DNA of 64,000 nucleotides, taken from the NCBI RefSeq assembly GCF_003339685.1, contig NZ_QPKI01000008.1, positions 57,215 through 121,214 on the forward strand, read 5' to 3'. Below the pieces are notes generated by a model. The model was not told where the DNA came from. It did not search any database and was given only the letters and a program-made list of their open reading frames with translations. This document shows positions 26,265-35,331 of this stretch, piece by piece (positions within the stretch are counted from its first letter, which is position 1; each line of letters begins with the position of its first letter). The stretch comes from Halomonas sp. DQ26W. GTDB taxonomy: Bacteria > Pseudomonadota > Gammaproteobacteria > Pseudomonadales > Halomonadaceae. The translations under genes were made by a program, and so were the position numbers.

Positions 26265-26814
26265 CAGTCAGCTACCTTCAATTGAGAATAACGCTGTAGG
26301 AGGAATGCTCCGCATCACGACTGGCGCCGTCAGGCGCCCGGCTGAGCCCATAGGTGCTAAAGCATCGCCTCCTTGCTAGTACCCCTGCTGTCGCCGGATC
26401 AGCCGCAGTGCTTCGTTCAATCGCGATACCGCCGCGTCAGGTCGCCATAGGCGTCGATGCGGCGGTCGCGCCTGACCATGGCGGCAACACGAGCGGCGCC
26501 GGGGGCAGGTCATAGCGGAGGTCATTCGCCATGGATGGCGAATGTAGCGCCCAGGGAAGGGTTCACAGCGCCTCCGCGGCGACCTGTCGCCGGATCAGCC
26601 GCAGTGCTTCACTCAGTCCCGATACCGCCGCGTCAGGTCGCCATAGGCGTCGATGCGGCGGTCGCGCCTGGGTCCTGGGTAGAGAGAGGCCAGATGCGCC
26701 GCGTGCATTGTTGTTAGTCCCGATAGCGCCGGGTCAGGTCGCCATAGGCGTCGATGCGGCGATCGCGCCTGGGTCCTGGGTAGAGAAAGGCCAGATGCGC
26801 CGCATGCATTGTTG
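26265..26814. repeat. Degenerate array of aguB 3'-end copies
   Basis: Four copies of about 56 bp or more encode, on the minus strand, the last residues of aguB (DRRIDAYGDLTRRYRD plus stop): near 26418-26473, 26615-26670, 26714-26770, and the gene's own end 26815-26880. Copies 2, 3 and 4 are spaced exactly 101 bp. Copies 1 and 2 also share a longer flank (GCCGGATCAGCCGCAGTGCT) and enclose a dispersed repeat. A GGCGCC-GTCA-GGCGCC hairpin at 26323-26338 may end the mutT transcript. Confidence 0.85.
26517..26575. repeat. Dispersed intergenic repeat, copy B
   Basis: Bounded by GGAGG and CCTCC, with an inner dyad ATTCGCC-ATGGAT-GGCGAAT, then GTAGCGCCCAGGGAAGG and TTCACAGCGCC. Closely related to copies A and C. 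It lies within the aguB 3'-end array. Confidence 0.75.
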
Positions 26815-27717
26815 TTAGTCCCGATAGCGCCGGGTCAGGTCGCCATAGGCGTCGATGCGGCGATCGCGCAGGTAGGGCCAGATGCGCCGCACGTCTTCGC
26901 CGCGGCTCATGTCGAGCGTGATCAGCATACGCTCGGCCTCGGTGCCGGCATGGGCGAGCAGCTCACCTTGCGGGCCACAGATGAAGCTTCCCCCCCAGAA
27001 GTCGATGCCGGGACTCACCCCTGAATGGTCCGGCTCGTGGCCGACGCGATTGGCGACCACCACCGGCAGGCCGTTGGCCACGCCGTGGCTGCGCTGGATC
27101 AGCGTCCAGGCCTCTTTCTGGCGGGCCTTTTCTGCGTCGTCGTCGGGCGGGCTCCAGCCGATGGCGGTGGGATAGAGCAGCAGCTCCGCCCCGGCCAGTG
27201 CCATCAGCCTCGCCGCTTCCGGATACCACTGGTCCCAGCAGACCAGCAGGCCGAGCCGACCCACCGAGGTGTCGATGGGCTGGAAACCCTGCTTGCGGCT
27301 GTCGTCCACGTCGCCCGGTGCGAAATAGAATTTTTCGTAGAAGCCGGGATCATCGGGAATGTGCATCTTGCGGTAATAGCCGACCTGGCCGCGGCCGCGA
27401 TCGTAGACCACGGCCGTGTTGTGGTAGAGCCCGGGAGCGCGGCGTTCGAACAGCGAGCCCACCAGCACGATATCGAGCTCGGCGGCGAGTGCGGCCAGGT
27501 GAGTGCCGGTGGGGCCATCCAGCGGCTCTGCCAGGTCGAACAGCGCCGTATCTTCGTACTGGCAGAAGTAATGCGTGGCATGCAGCTCCTGGAGCATGAC
27601 CAGCTCGGCGCCGGCCGCGGCCAGTTCACGCACGCCGGCCTCGCTCTCGGCGAGGCTGCGTTGTTTGTCGGGCCAGGCGGGCTGCTGGACCAGGCCGACC
27701 TTGAGATGACGGGACAT
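26815..27717 (-). CDS. aguB: N-carbamoylputrescine amidase
   Basis: A 300-residue nitrilase-superfamily enzyme that splits N-carbamoylputrescine to putrescine, ammonia and CO2, the step after agmatine deiminase. The catalytic triad is E44 (LQELHATHYFCQ), K117 (YRKMHIPDDPGFYEKFYF) and C160 (VCWDQWYPEAAR). These surrounding strings are specific for the AguB/plant NLP1 group. aguA lies upstream on the same strand, separated by 224 bp with a dispersed repeat. The 3' end has been duplicated downstream. Confidence 0.95.
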   Translation of the reverse strand: MSRHLKVGLVQQPAWPDKQRSLAESEAGVRELAAAGAELVMLQELHATHYFCQYEDTALFDLAEPLDGPTGTHLAALAAELDIVLVGSLFERRAPGLYHNTAVVYDRGRGQVGYYRKMHIPDDPGFYEKFYFAPGDVDDSRKQGFQPIDTSVGRLGLLVCWDQWYPEAARLMALAGAELLLYPTAIGWSPPDDDAEKARQKEAWTLIQRSHGVANGLPVVVANRVGHEPDHSGVSPGIDFWGGSFICGPQGELLAHAGTEAERMLITLDMSRGEDVRRIWPYLRDRRIDAYGDLTRRYRD

Positions 27718-27804
27718 GATGAAAACTCTCCTCGTGTGTCAACGCTCTGGGCTTAACTTCAAGGCTATCGCAGGTGGCGACCACCGCTCGGGTTGGCCTT
27801 GCGT

Positions 27805-27885
27805 CAAGTCTTCGAGGAGGCGCTGTGAATACTTCCCTGTACGCTACCGACGCCTTCCATGGCGTAGGACCTCCTCTACGACTTG
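27805..27885. repeat. Dispersed intergenic repeat, copy C, inverted
   Basis: The 59-bp core 27816-27874 is the reverse complement of the copy A/B pattern. Outer arms 27805-27820 and 27870-27885 pair over 16 bp with two mismatches, so a long hairpin can form between aguA and aguB. Confidence 0.75.
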
Positions 27886-27941
27886 ACTCCGGCACCCCTC
27901 GCTTCGTGACTATGCGACAAGGCCAGATCATCGCCTTTGAT

Positions 27942-28985
27942 TTAGGTATGTGTCGCCAGGCTGCCCTTAGGCAGCTGCATGGTCAGGCAGTGCAGGCTGC
28001 CATGCTGGCGAATCACGCTCAGGCAGTCGATCGGTACGATGTCATGGTCAGGAAAGGCCGAGCCAAGTGCCGTGAGTGCCTGGCTGTCGGCGGCATCACC
28101 GTAGGTGGGTACCAGCACCGCGCCGTTGATGATCACGAAATTGGCATAGGTGGCCGGTAGTCGATGGCCATCCACCGGGTCGAAGCAGGGTTGCGGCCAT
28201 GGCAGCGGAATCAGCCGGTAGGGTCGGCCATCGGCACGACGGAAAGCGGCCAGTTCATTCTCCATTGCGCCGAAGGTGGCGTAGTGAGGGTCAGTCGGAT
28301 CGTCGCACCTGACGTAGGCAATGGTCTCGCTGTCGCAAAAGCGTGCCAGTGTATCCACATGACTGTCTGTGTCGTCTCCCTGCAGATGGCCGCTGGTCAG
28401 CCACAGCACCCGTGCGACCCCGAACGCCTCCTTGAGCTCGGCCTCCATCGCGCTGCGGTCGAGCTGCGGGTTGCGATTGGGGTTGAGCAGGCAGGCTTCG
28501 GTGGTTAACAGGGTGCCTTCCCCATCGCTCTCGATGGCGCCGCCTTCCAGCACCAGTTCGCGCGGCTCCACCGGGCAGGCGAAGAGGCCGGTCTCCGCTA
28601 GCCGCCGGGTCAGGGTGTTGTCCCGGGCCGCCTCGAACTTGCCGCCCCAGCCGGTAAAGACAAAGTCCAGCAAATGGAGTTCACCGTCGCGGAGGGTGCC
28701 GATGGGGCCATGGTCCCGTGCCCAGGTGTCGTCGGCCTGGGCGACAACCAGGTGCAATCGCTCGGCGGGAACGCCGAAGTAGGCGAAGCGGCGCTGCAGA
28801 TGGTGGCGCGTTGCGGTCGAGGGCACGCTGATCACTACGGACTGGTAGCGCGCCACCGCCACCACGATGGTCTCCATGGTGGCCTCGATGCGCTCGAGCA
28901 TCGGTGCCCAATCACTGGTGGGGCTGGGCCAGGTGAGCTGGATGGCGTCCTGGGGGTGCCATTCGGGAAGCAGGCGGTTGGCCAT
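27942..28985 (-). CDS. aguA: Agmatine deiminase
   Basis: A 347-residue member of the amidinotransferase fold that converts agmatine to N-carbamoylputrescine and ammonia. The nucleophile is C333 (GSLHCLTMQ). GGAIESDGEGTLL and DTDSHVDTLARF are the conserved glutamate and His/Asp segments. The N-terminus LLPEWHPQDAIQLTWPSP is typical. Together with aguB it forms a two-step route to putrescine or for agmatine catabolism. The ATG at 28985 stands 168 bp from the divergent lolC. Confidence 0.95.
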   Translation of the reverse strand: MANRLLPEWHPQDAIQLTWPSPTSDWAPMLERIEATMETIVVAVARYQSVVISVPSTATRHHLQRRFAYFGVPAERLHLVVAQADDTWARDHGPIGTLRDGELHLLDFVFTGWGGKFEAARDNTLTRRLAETGLFACPVEPRELVLEGGAIESDGEGTLLTTEACLLNPNRNPQLDRSAMEAELKEAFGVARVLWLTSGHLQGDDTDSHVDTLARFCDSETIAYVRCDDPTDPHYATFGAMENELAAFRRADGRPYRLIPLPWPQPCFDPVDGHRLPATYANFVIINGAVLVPTYGDAADSQALTALGSAFPDHDIVPIDCLSVIRQHGSLHCLTMQLPKGSLATHT

Positions 28986-29153
28986 GGTGGGAGCCTCTGG
29001 GTTGCGTCTCGTCGTTCGGCGTCCTATCGCCGAGTCGGCGAAATGTAGGCCCCGGCGGATAATGTTGCAAGCATAGGGGAAACGCCACCCTGCCCGGTGC
29101 AGTGAACGGCAAAAAACCGTACCATGTCACCCCGCTGACAAGGAACGCTCATC

Positions 29154-30395
29154 ATGCTCGACCGCTTGCCACTGTTGATCGGGTTGCGCTATGTACGCGC
29201 CAAGCGCCGCAACCACTTCATCTCCTTCATATCGTTGACCTCCATGCTGGGCCTCATGCTCGGCGTGGCGGTGTTGATACTCGTGCTGTCGGTGATGAAC
29301 GGCTTCGACCACGAGTTGCGCACCCGTATTCTGGGCATGGTGCCCCATGCCAAGATCGAGTCGCGCGCCGGCCTGGTCGAGTGGGAAGCCCTGGCCGAAG
29401 AGCTGATGCAGCGCGAGCGGGTGATCGGTGCGGCACCCTTCGTGGAGCAGCAGGGGATGTTCTCATCGGCCGGCCGCAACGAGGGGGCCATGGTCAACGG
29501 CATCCATCCCGAATGGGAGGATCGGGTGTCGATCATCGGCCGGCATATGCAGCAGGGCAGCCTTGATGACCTGGCGCCCGGTGAGTGGAATGTGGTGCTA
29601 GGCTCCCTGCTGGCCCGGCATCTCGGTGTCGGCGTGGGCGATCGGGTCACGCTGCTGGTACCGGAGGCCTCGATCACCCCGGCGGGGGTCTTTCCACGCC
29701 TCAAGCGCTTCACGGTGAGCGGTATCTTCAGCGTCGGCGCCGACCTGGACGCCAACCTGGCCTATGCCAATATCGAGGACATGCAGACGCTTGCCCGCCT
29801 GGGCGATGCGGTAGGAGGGCTGCGGTTGGAGCTGGACGATCTCTTTGCCGCTGCCAGCGAGACCCGCGCCATCGTCAACCAGCTCGGCACGGGTTACCGC
29901 GGTACCGACTGGACCTTTTCCCACGGCAACTTGTTCCAGGCGATCCAGATGGAGAAGCGCATGATCGCGCTGCTGCTGACCGTGATCATCGCGGTGGCGG
30001 CTTTCAATATCGTCTCGACCCTGGTGATGGTGGTCACCGACAAGCATGCCGATATCGCCATCCTGCGGACTATCGGGGCCACGCCCCGCTCGATAATGGG
30101 AATCTTTATGGTGCAGGGCATGGCGATAGGGGTCATCGGCATTGCCGTTGGAGTAGGGCTGGGTGTACTGCTGGCGCTGACCATCTCGGATCTAATCGGC
30201 TGGGTCGAGTCAGCCCTGGGCATTCAGTTCCTCGACGCCGGTGTCTACTTTATCAGCGACCTGCCGTCACGGCTGCACTGGTCCGACGTGCGCAACATCA
30301 TCGCCGCCGCATTCGGGCTGACTTTCCTGTCGACGATCTACCCGGCCTGGCGCGCGGCGCGTGTCCAGCCTGCTGAGGTGCTGCGCTATGAATGA
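29154..30395 (+). CDS. lolC: LolC/LolE family lipoprotein-releasing permease
   Basis: A 413-residue inner-membrane protein with four transmembrane helices: one near residue 30-50, then three at about 270-390, with a large periplasmic domain between. It extracts outer-membrane lipoproteins for LolA, powered by LolD. RYVRAKRRNHFISFISLTSM at the N-terminus and the C-terminal YPAWRAARVQPAEVLRYE are family hallmarks. Only one such permease gene is present, followed directly by lolD, so the complex may be a homodimeric (LolF-like) type, or a second gene lies elsewhere. Confidence 0.93.
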   Translation: MLDRLPLLIGLRYVRAKRRNHFISFISLTSMLGLMLGVAVLILVLSVMNGFDHELRTRILGMVPHAKIESRAGLVEWEALAEELMQRERVIGAAPFVEQQGMFSSAGRNEGAMVNGIHPEWEDRVSIIGRHMQQGSLDDLAPGEWNVVLGSLLARHLGVGVGDRVTLLVPEASITPAGVFPRLKRFTVSGIFSVGADLDANLAYANIEDMQTLARLGDAVGGLRLELDDLFAAASETRAIVNQLGTGYRGTDWTFSHGNLFQAIQMEKRMIALLLTVIIAVAAFNIVSTLVMVVTDKHADIAILRTIGATPRSIMGIFMVQGMAIGVIGIAVGVGLGVLLALTISDLIGWVESALGIQFLDAGVYFISDLPSRLHWSDVRNIIAAAFGLTFLSTIYPAWRAARVQPAEVLRYE

Positions 30396-30420
30396 TCCGG
30401 CTACCGTGAAGGAGGGCGAC

Positions 30421-31134
30421 ATGAGCCAGGCGGCGAACGCCAAGGGCAGGATAATGCTGGCATGCCATGATCTGACCCGCATCTATCGCGAAGGACCCCA
30501 GGATGTCACCGTGCTGGAGGGTCTTGAGCTGGAGGTGCGGGCGGGGGAGCGGGTCGCCATCGTGGGCAGCTCCGGCTCCGGCAAGACGACGCTGCTCAAC
30601 CTGCTGGGCGGCCTGGACCGCCCGACCCGGGGAGAAGTGCTCATCGCCGATGAATCACTGCTCGACCTGGGCGAGACGGCACTGGGGCGCTTCCGCAATC
30701 GGCACATCGGCTTCGTCTACCAGTTCCATCACCTGCTGGCAGAATTCACCGCCCTTGAGAATGCCGCACTGCCGTTGATCGTGCGAGGCCAGAGCAAGAA
30801 GGCGGCCGAGTCGCGGGCCAGGGAACTGCTGATAAGGGTAGGCATCGCCGAGCGAGCCGACCACAAGCCGGGTGAGCTTTCTGGTGGCGAGCGTCAGCGG
30901 GTCGCCATTGCCCGGGCGTTGGTTACCGATCCTAGCCTGGTTCTGATGGACGAGCCCACCGGGAACCTGGACCAGACCACTGCCGCCAGTATCCTCGCAC
31001 TGATGGACGAGCTGGCCCGTACCACGGCCTGCGCTTTCGTCATCGTGACCCACGACCCCTCGATGGCTGCGCACCAGGATCGCGTGCTCAAGCTCGATGA
31101 CGGACGTCTCACGGAGCAGCTCGAGCCCATCTGA
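30421..31134 (+). CDS. lolD: Lipoprotein-releasing ATPase LolD
   Basis: A 237-residue ABC ATPase. Walker A is GSSGSGKTT (49-57), the signature LSGGERQR, Walker B LVLMDEPTGNLD, and the H-loop VTHD. Homologues such as LolD of E. coli (233 residues) begin similarly. I chose the ATG at 30421 because GGAGG lies 6 nt upstream; the ATG at 30388, overlapping the permease stop, is a second possibility. It works with the preceding permease to release lipoproteins from the inner membrane. Confidence 0.95.
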   Translation: MSQAANAKGRIMLACHDLTRIYREGPQDVTVLEGLELEVRAGERVAIVGSSGSGKTTLLNLLGGLDRPTRGEVLIADESLLDLGETALGRFRNRHIGFVYQFHHLLAEFTALENAALPLIVRGQSKKAAESRARELLIRVGIAERADHKPGELSGGERQRVAIARALVTDPSLVLMDEPTGNLDQTTAASILALMDELARTTACAFVIVTHDPSMAAHQDRVLKLDDGRLTEQLEPI

Positions 31135-31145
31135 TACTGACCCGG

Positions 31146-31165
31146 GTCCCGGCCATGGCCGGGAC
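31146..31165. terminator. Bidirectional terminator hairpin
   Basis: GTCCCGGCCATGGCCGGGAC is a 20-bp perfect palindrome that ends directly at the stop of the converging DUF2062 gene and follows lolD by 11 bp. No long T-run is present. Confidence 0.55.
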
Positions 31166-31705
31166 TCAATCCTCCCGGTCCAGACGCGCCTGTCGGCGCC
31201 GCAAGGCGCGCTGTTTCCAGCTGCGTGAAATCTGCCAGCGCCAGACCAGTCGGATGAGCACATTGCCCACGATGGCGAAGACGATGGCGGACACCAGCGA
31301 GCCCAGCGCCAGGGCCGGCAAAATGTCGGCCATGCGTTCGGCGATCCAGCGCGTCGAAATGCGCGTCGGTGCCTCACGGACAGGGGAGTTCATCAACCAG
31401 GCGCCCAGCCTATAGTTTCCGTAAAAAATCAACGGCATGGTCAGGGGATTGGTAATCCATACGAGCCCTACCGAGAGCGGCAGGTTGCAGCGCAGCACCC
31501 AAGCACCGAACGCCGCTACCATCATCTGGAAGGGGATCGGCAGCATGGCACTGAACAGCCCCACGGAGAAGGCATTGGCCACGCTGCGACGCGACAGCGC
31601 CCAGAGGGCGGGGTCGCCGATGATATGGCTCACGAAACGCAGCGAGCGCTGGCGTCGGAGCGTTTCGGGGTGAGGCATGTAGCGCTGCAGGAATCGGCGC
31701 GGCAT
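31166..31705 (-). CDS. DUF2062 membrane protein
   Basis: A 179-residue protein with two or three hydrophobic segments. SVANAFSVGLFSAMLPIPFQ and LVWITNPLTMPLIFYGNYRLG are typical of DUF2062. The C-terminus is Arg-rich. Its biochemical function is not known. The gene sits between lolD and comEC, its usual place in pseudomonads, and converges on lolD. Confidence 0.88.
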   Translation of the reverse strand: MPRRFLQRYMPHPETLRRQRSLRFVSHIIGDPALWALSRRSVANAFSVGLFSAMLPIPFQMMVAAFGAWVLRCNLPLSVGLVWITNPLTMPLIFYGNYRLGAWLMNSPVREAPTRISTRWIAERMADILPALALGSLVSAIVFAIVGNVLIRLVWRWQISRSWKQRALRRRQARLDRED

Positions 31706-31892
31706 GACGGGTTGGCTCGCTGCTTCGGGACCCGGCTATTATCCATGGATGGGTGCTGCCTCGCCATGCTGTGGGTGTGAATTGGGAGGATGGCCGGCCG
31801 GGAGCGGTCCAGGGCAAGTCGCGCGGCGTGGCACAGGGGCTGGGACTGGGTAGTGTGGACGGAGATTGACCAGTGTGGACAGGGGCAAGGGA

Positions 31893-34184
31893 ATGCGAGT
31901 CGGAATGGCGTTACCGGCTGCCGCGGCAGCCATAACCGGCGTTGGACTGGGGTGGTGGGCGCCTGCGGGCCTGTTTGAACTCTGGAGCTTGGCGCTACTG
32001 TTGCTGCTGAACAGAGGCAGCTTGCTAGGAGTAGGGCTGGTTCTGATTGTCGCGATGACGGCGGCACAGGTACTGTCCGCCAGGGCGGCAGAGCTGCCCG
32101 CGGGCCTGCTGCGTGTTGACCTGATGGTGGAGGGACGGCTCGAGTCTGTCGAGGATGACGGCCGGCTGACGCGGCTGTTGGTGCGTGTCGACGACTGTCG
32201 GCCCCTGGTGGCGAAAAGCCTGCCCTGTGACCGCTTGCGCCGCGTGCGCCTCAGCCATTTCCAGGCCCCCGACATGGCACCGGGCGAGCGTTGGGCACTG
32301 ACCGTTCGGCTGCGCCCGCCCGGCGGTTTTGCCAACCCCGGCACGTTCGACTACCAGGGCTGGCTGTGGCGCGAGGGAATTCAGGCCACCGGCTACGTAC
32401 GCAGCGAGCCGCCGGCTGAGCGCCTGGAGCCAGCGGGTGCCTCTCCACGGCGACTGGCGCTGGCTCATCTCGAAGCACAGCAGCTGCCTCCCCTGACGAC
32501 GCGCTGGCTGGCTGCGTTGACGTTGGGTGCCGGTGAACAGCTGACCCGGGACGATTGGGATCTGCTCAATGCCAGCGGTACTACCCACCTGATGGTGATT
32601 TCGGGGCTGCATGTGGGCCTCGTAGCCACCTTTACTCTGCTGATGGCGCGGGGGCTCGCGCGGCTGGTCGCTCCCGGTAGCTGGCGGCTGGCGGTCTGGC
32701 CCTGGTGGTTGGCCGGCATGGTGGCCATCGGCTACGCCTGGCTGGCAGGGCTTCAACCGCCTGCCATGCGGGCCATGATCATGACCCTGATCGGGCTCTG
32801 GGTGGCGAGCGGCCGGCATGCGCCGGGGCCGTGGCAGGCCTGGTGGCTGGCCCTGGGCCTGGTCGTGCTGGTCGACCCGCTATCGGTATGGCGCCCCGGG
32901 TTATGGCTGTCGTTCGTCGCCGTGGCGCTGCTGATCGTGATCTGGCAAGGGCGGGTTCGGCCTTCAGGCACCCGGGACTGGGCTTGGGCACTACTGCGCA
33001 CCCAACTGCTGCTGGCGCCGCTGATGGCGGCAGCGGTACTACTCGCCTTCGCCCGGCTGGCCCCCGCCACTCCGCTGGTTAACCTGGTAGCGGTGCCGCT
33101 CGTCAGTTCTCTGCTTGTCCCGCTGGGACTGCTGGGCTGGCTGCTCACCCCGGTACCGGCGCTCTCCCAGCTCTGCTGGTGGCTCTTCGAGCGCATTGCC
33201 CTGGCACTGATCGCCCTGCTGGAGCTCGCGGTGGCTTGGCTGCCGCTATGGTGGCCTCCGCCTGCGCTGACCGTTCCATTGGCACTCATGCTGGGACTGA
33301 TCGCCCTGTTATGGGCACTCCCGGGGCTGGCAGCGACGCTGCGTATCGGCGGCAGCCTGCTGCTGGTGCCGGCGATGCTGGGGCTGACCGAGCCAAGCCA
33401 GGAGCCCGGCACACTGCGGGTGCGTGTGCAGGATGTGGGCCAAGGCCAGCTGGTTGAGCTGCGCAGCGCCAACTACCGCATGCTGTATGATGCCGGGCCG
33501 CGTTTTGCATCCGGCTTCGTACCGCTGGCCGCGCTGTGGCCCCCGGGGCAAGGCTTCGATATCGTCATGGTTAGCCATGACGATATCGACCATGCCGGCG
33601 GGGTGTCATTTCTGGCGGAGGAGCACCATGTGGCAGAGTTTCTTGCGCCGCCGGGTGAGTCGGTCGGCGTTCCCTTCACTCCTTGTCTCAGGGGACAGAG
33701 TTGGCAGCGCGATGGCGTGACGTACCGGGTGCTTTGGCCGCCCGAAGACACCGTCGAGCTTTCCAGCAACGATCGCTCCTGTGTGCTGGAGGTGATGGTC
33801 GGACAACAGCGGCTATTGATCACCGGGGATGTCGGTCGCGAGGTAGAACGCGCTTTCCTGCTCGATGTGTCGGGTCCGGTCACGGCATTGGTGGCGGGGC
33901 ATCACGGCAGCCAAACCAGTTCCGGCCCGCAACTGGTCCAGACCCTGGTGCCTCAGCACGTGATCTACAGTGCCGGTCGTCATAACGCCTTTGGTCACCC
34001 TCACGATGACGTGGTGCGACGCTTTCGACGAGCGGGTAGCTGCCAGTGGAGTACCGCCCTGGATGGCGCCGTGACCCTGTGGCTCGGAAACGCTGAGCAA
34101 TCCCGCTTTCGACCTGCCCGCATCATGCCTTGGCGCCGCAGCGGTGTCGAAGGTGGGTGCCATGCGGTAGAATCGCCCCACTGA
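31893..34184 (+). CDS. comEC: DNA internalization protein ComEC/Rec2
   Basis: A 763-residue inner-membrane channel for natural transformation. It has an N-terminal OB-like domain (about 60-160), the competence core with SGTTHLMVISGLHVGL and many helices, and a C-terminal metallo-beta-lactamase-like domain. That domain starts at VRVQDVGQGQLVEL and carries VSHDDIDHAGG and GHHGS. All three parts are intact. The start is uncertain: the ATG at 31893 is preferred, with a TTG at 31866 or an ATG at 31905 possible. A pilZ gene elsewhere in the window hints at type IV pili, which usually deliver DNA to ComEC. Confidence 0.93.
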   Translation: MRVGMALPAAAAAITGVGLGWWAPAGLFELWSLALLLLLNRGSLLGVGLVLIVAMTAAQVLSARAAELPAGLLRVDLMVEGRLESVEDDGRLTRLLVRVDDCRPLVAKSLPCDRLRRVRLSHFQAPDMAPGERWALTVRLRPPGGFANPGTFDYQGWLWREGIQATGYVRSEPPAERLEPAGASPRRLALAHLEAQQLPPLTTRWLAALTLGAGEQLTRDDWDLLNASGTTHLMVISGLHVGLVATFTLLMARGLARLVAPGSWRLAVWPWWLAGMVAIGYAWLAGLQPPAMRAMIMTLIGLWVASGRHAPGPWQAWWLALGLVVLVDPLSVWRPGLWLSFVAVALLIVIWQGRVRPSGTRDWAWALLRTQLLLAPLMAAAVLLAFARLAPATPLVNLVAVPLVSSLLVPLGLLGWLLTPVPALSQLCWWLFERIALALIALLELAVAWLPLWWPPPALTVPLALMLGLIALLWALPGLAATLRIGGSLLLVPAMLGLTEPSQEPGTLRVRVQDVGQGQLVELRSANYRMLYDAGPRFASGFVPLAALWPPGQGFDIVMVSHDDIDHAGGVSFLAEEHHVAEFLAPPGESVGVPFTPCLRGQSWQRDGVTYRVLWPPEDTVELSSNDRSCVLEVMVGQQRLLITGDVGREVERAFLLDVSGPVTALVAGHHGSQTSSGPQLVQTLVPQHVIYSAGRHNAFGHPHDDVVRRFRRAGSCQWSTALDGAVTLWLGNAEQSRFRPARIMPWRRSGVEGGCHAVESPH

Positions 34185-34219
34185 CCGCTGCCGTCGTGGC
34201 CGAGTAAGGAGGGGGTTGG

Positions 34220-34906
34220 ATGAACATGATGGATGCGCTTGTCGCCGGGGGCTGGTTGATGATTCCGCTGCTGGGCTGTTCGCTGCTGGCAACGGTGATC
34301 ATCATCGAGCGCCTGTGGACCCTGCGCGCCAAACGCATTGCGCCCTATGGTCTGGGGCAGGAGGTTTGCTCCCTGGTGTCCCGTGGCCAGGTCAACCTCT
34401 ACTGGCTCGAGGGGCACTCGCCGCTGGGGGGGGTGCTGGCCGCCGGGTTGCGCAATGCCCGCCTGGGTCATGAACAGGTGCGTGCCCGCCTTCAGGAGGC
34501 CGCTACCGCCGTGATTCATGACATGGAGCGCTTCCTCAGTCCTCTCGGGACCATTGCCGCCATCACGCCCTTGATTGGCCTGCTTGGCACCGTGGTGGGC
34601 ATGATCGAGGTATTTTCGGTCATCGTTGCCGGTGACGGGGCAAGCCGAACCGCCGATCTGGCCGGCGGTATCTCCCGCGCCCTGGTGACCACGGCGGCGG
34701 GCCTCACCGTGGCCATTCCTGCGCTGATGTTTCATCGCTACTTTCAGCGTCGGGTCGAGGATATTACGGTGCGCATGGAAGAGCAGGCCAGCCAGGTGGT
34801 CGAATTCATCGCCCACTACCAGGGCAACGTGAGCCTGGCCGATGGCGGTGAGGGCGAGCGTGTCGAGGCCGATGGTCGTCTCGCGCCGGAGGTCAAGCGG
34901 TCGTGA
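34220..34906 (+). CDS. exbB: ExbB/TolQ-family proton channel protein
   Basis: A 228-residue inner-membrane protein with three transmembrane helices (about 10-30, 110-135, 155-175). PLIGLLGTVVGMIEVF and ISRALVTTAAGLTVAIPALM are the conserved pore-lining segments. With ExbD it forms a proton-driven motor, usually for TonB or Tol. No tonB is adjacent. Its place between comEC and msbA/lpxK is conserved in pseudomonads. AAGGAGG precedes the ATG at 34220. Confidence 0.92.
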   Translation: MNMMDALVAGGWLMIPLLGCSLLATVIIIERLWTLRAKRIAPYGLGQEVCSLVSRGQVNLYWLEGHSPLGGVLAAGLRNARLGHEQVRARLQEAATAVIHDMERFLSPLGTIAAITPLIGLLGTVVGMIEVFSVIVAGDGASRTADLAGGISRALVTTAAGLTVAIPALMFHRYFQRRVEDITVRMEEQASQVVEFIAHYQGNVSLADGGEGERVEADGRLAPEVKRS

Positions 34907-35331
34907 GATTTGCGCGCCGTCGCCGTGACCCAGTGGAGGTCAACCTCACCCCGCTGATAGACGTCGTGTTTCTGCTGCTGATCTTTTTCATGGTCTCCAC
35001 GACCTTCGAAACCCGCCAGGCACTGGAGCTTGAGCTACCCGAGAGCGTGGCAGGCGTCGACCTGGAGATGTCGCCGGTAACTCTGGTCGTCACCGAGCAG
35101 GGGCGCTATCGGCTGGGAGAACGCGAATTGAGTGCCTCTGAGCTAGGCGAGGCGCTGGCCGCCGAAGCGGAGCAGGCACGCCTACACGGCATGGTGCTGG
35201 AAGCCGACGCAAGGGCCGTGCACGCGGACGTGGTGCGGGCATTGGACCAGGCGGGCATGCTGGGCATCCGTCAGGTGCGAATAGCGACCCGTGAGCCACA
35301 GGCTACATCTACCCAAGCGGAGACACCGTGA
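34903..35331 (+). CDS. exbD: ExbD/TolR-family biopolymer transport protein
   Basis: A 142-residue protein with one N-terminal helix carrying the essential aspartate D20 (TPLIDVVFLLLIFFM), followed by a periplasmic domain. It begins at a GTG overlapping the exbB stop (GTGA), with GGAGG 10 nt upstream. It pairs with the preceding ExbB. The gene ends overlapping msbA in the same manner, so the proton channel and lipid A transporter are translated as one unit. Confidence 0.92.
   Translation: MRFARRRRDPVEVNLTPLIDVVFLLLIFFMVSTTFETRQALELELPESVAGVDLEMSPVTLVVTEQGRYRLGERELSASELGEALAAEAEQARLHGMVLEADARAVHADVVRALDQAGMLGIRQVRIATREPQATSTQAETP

Noticed and set aside
26457..27024. Short plus-strand ORFs with repeated VAIGVDA strings
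   Set aside because: They are antisense readings of the duplicated aguB 3' ends.
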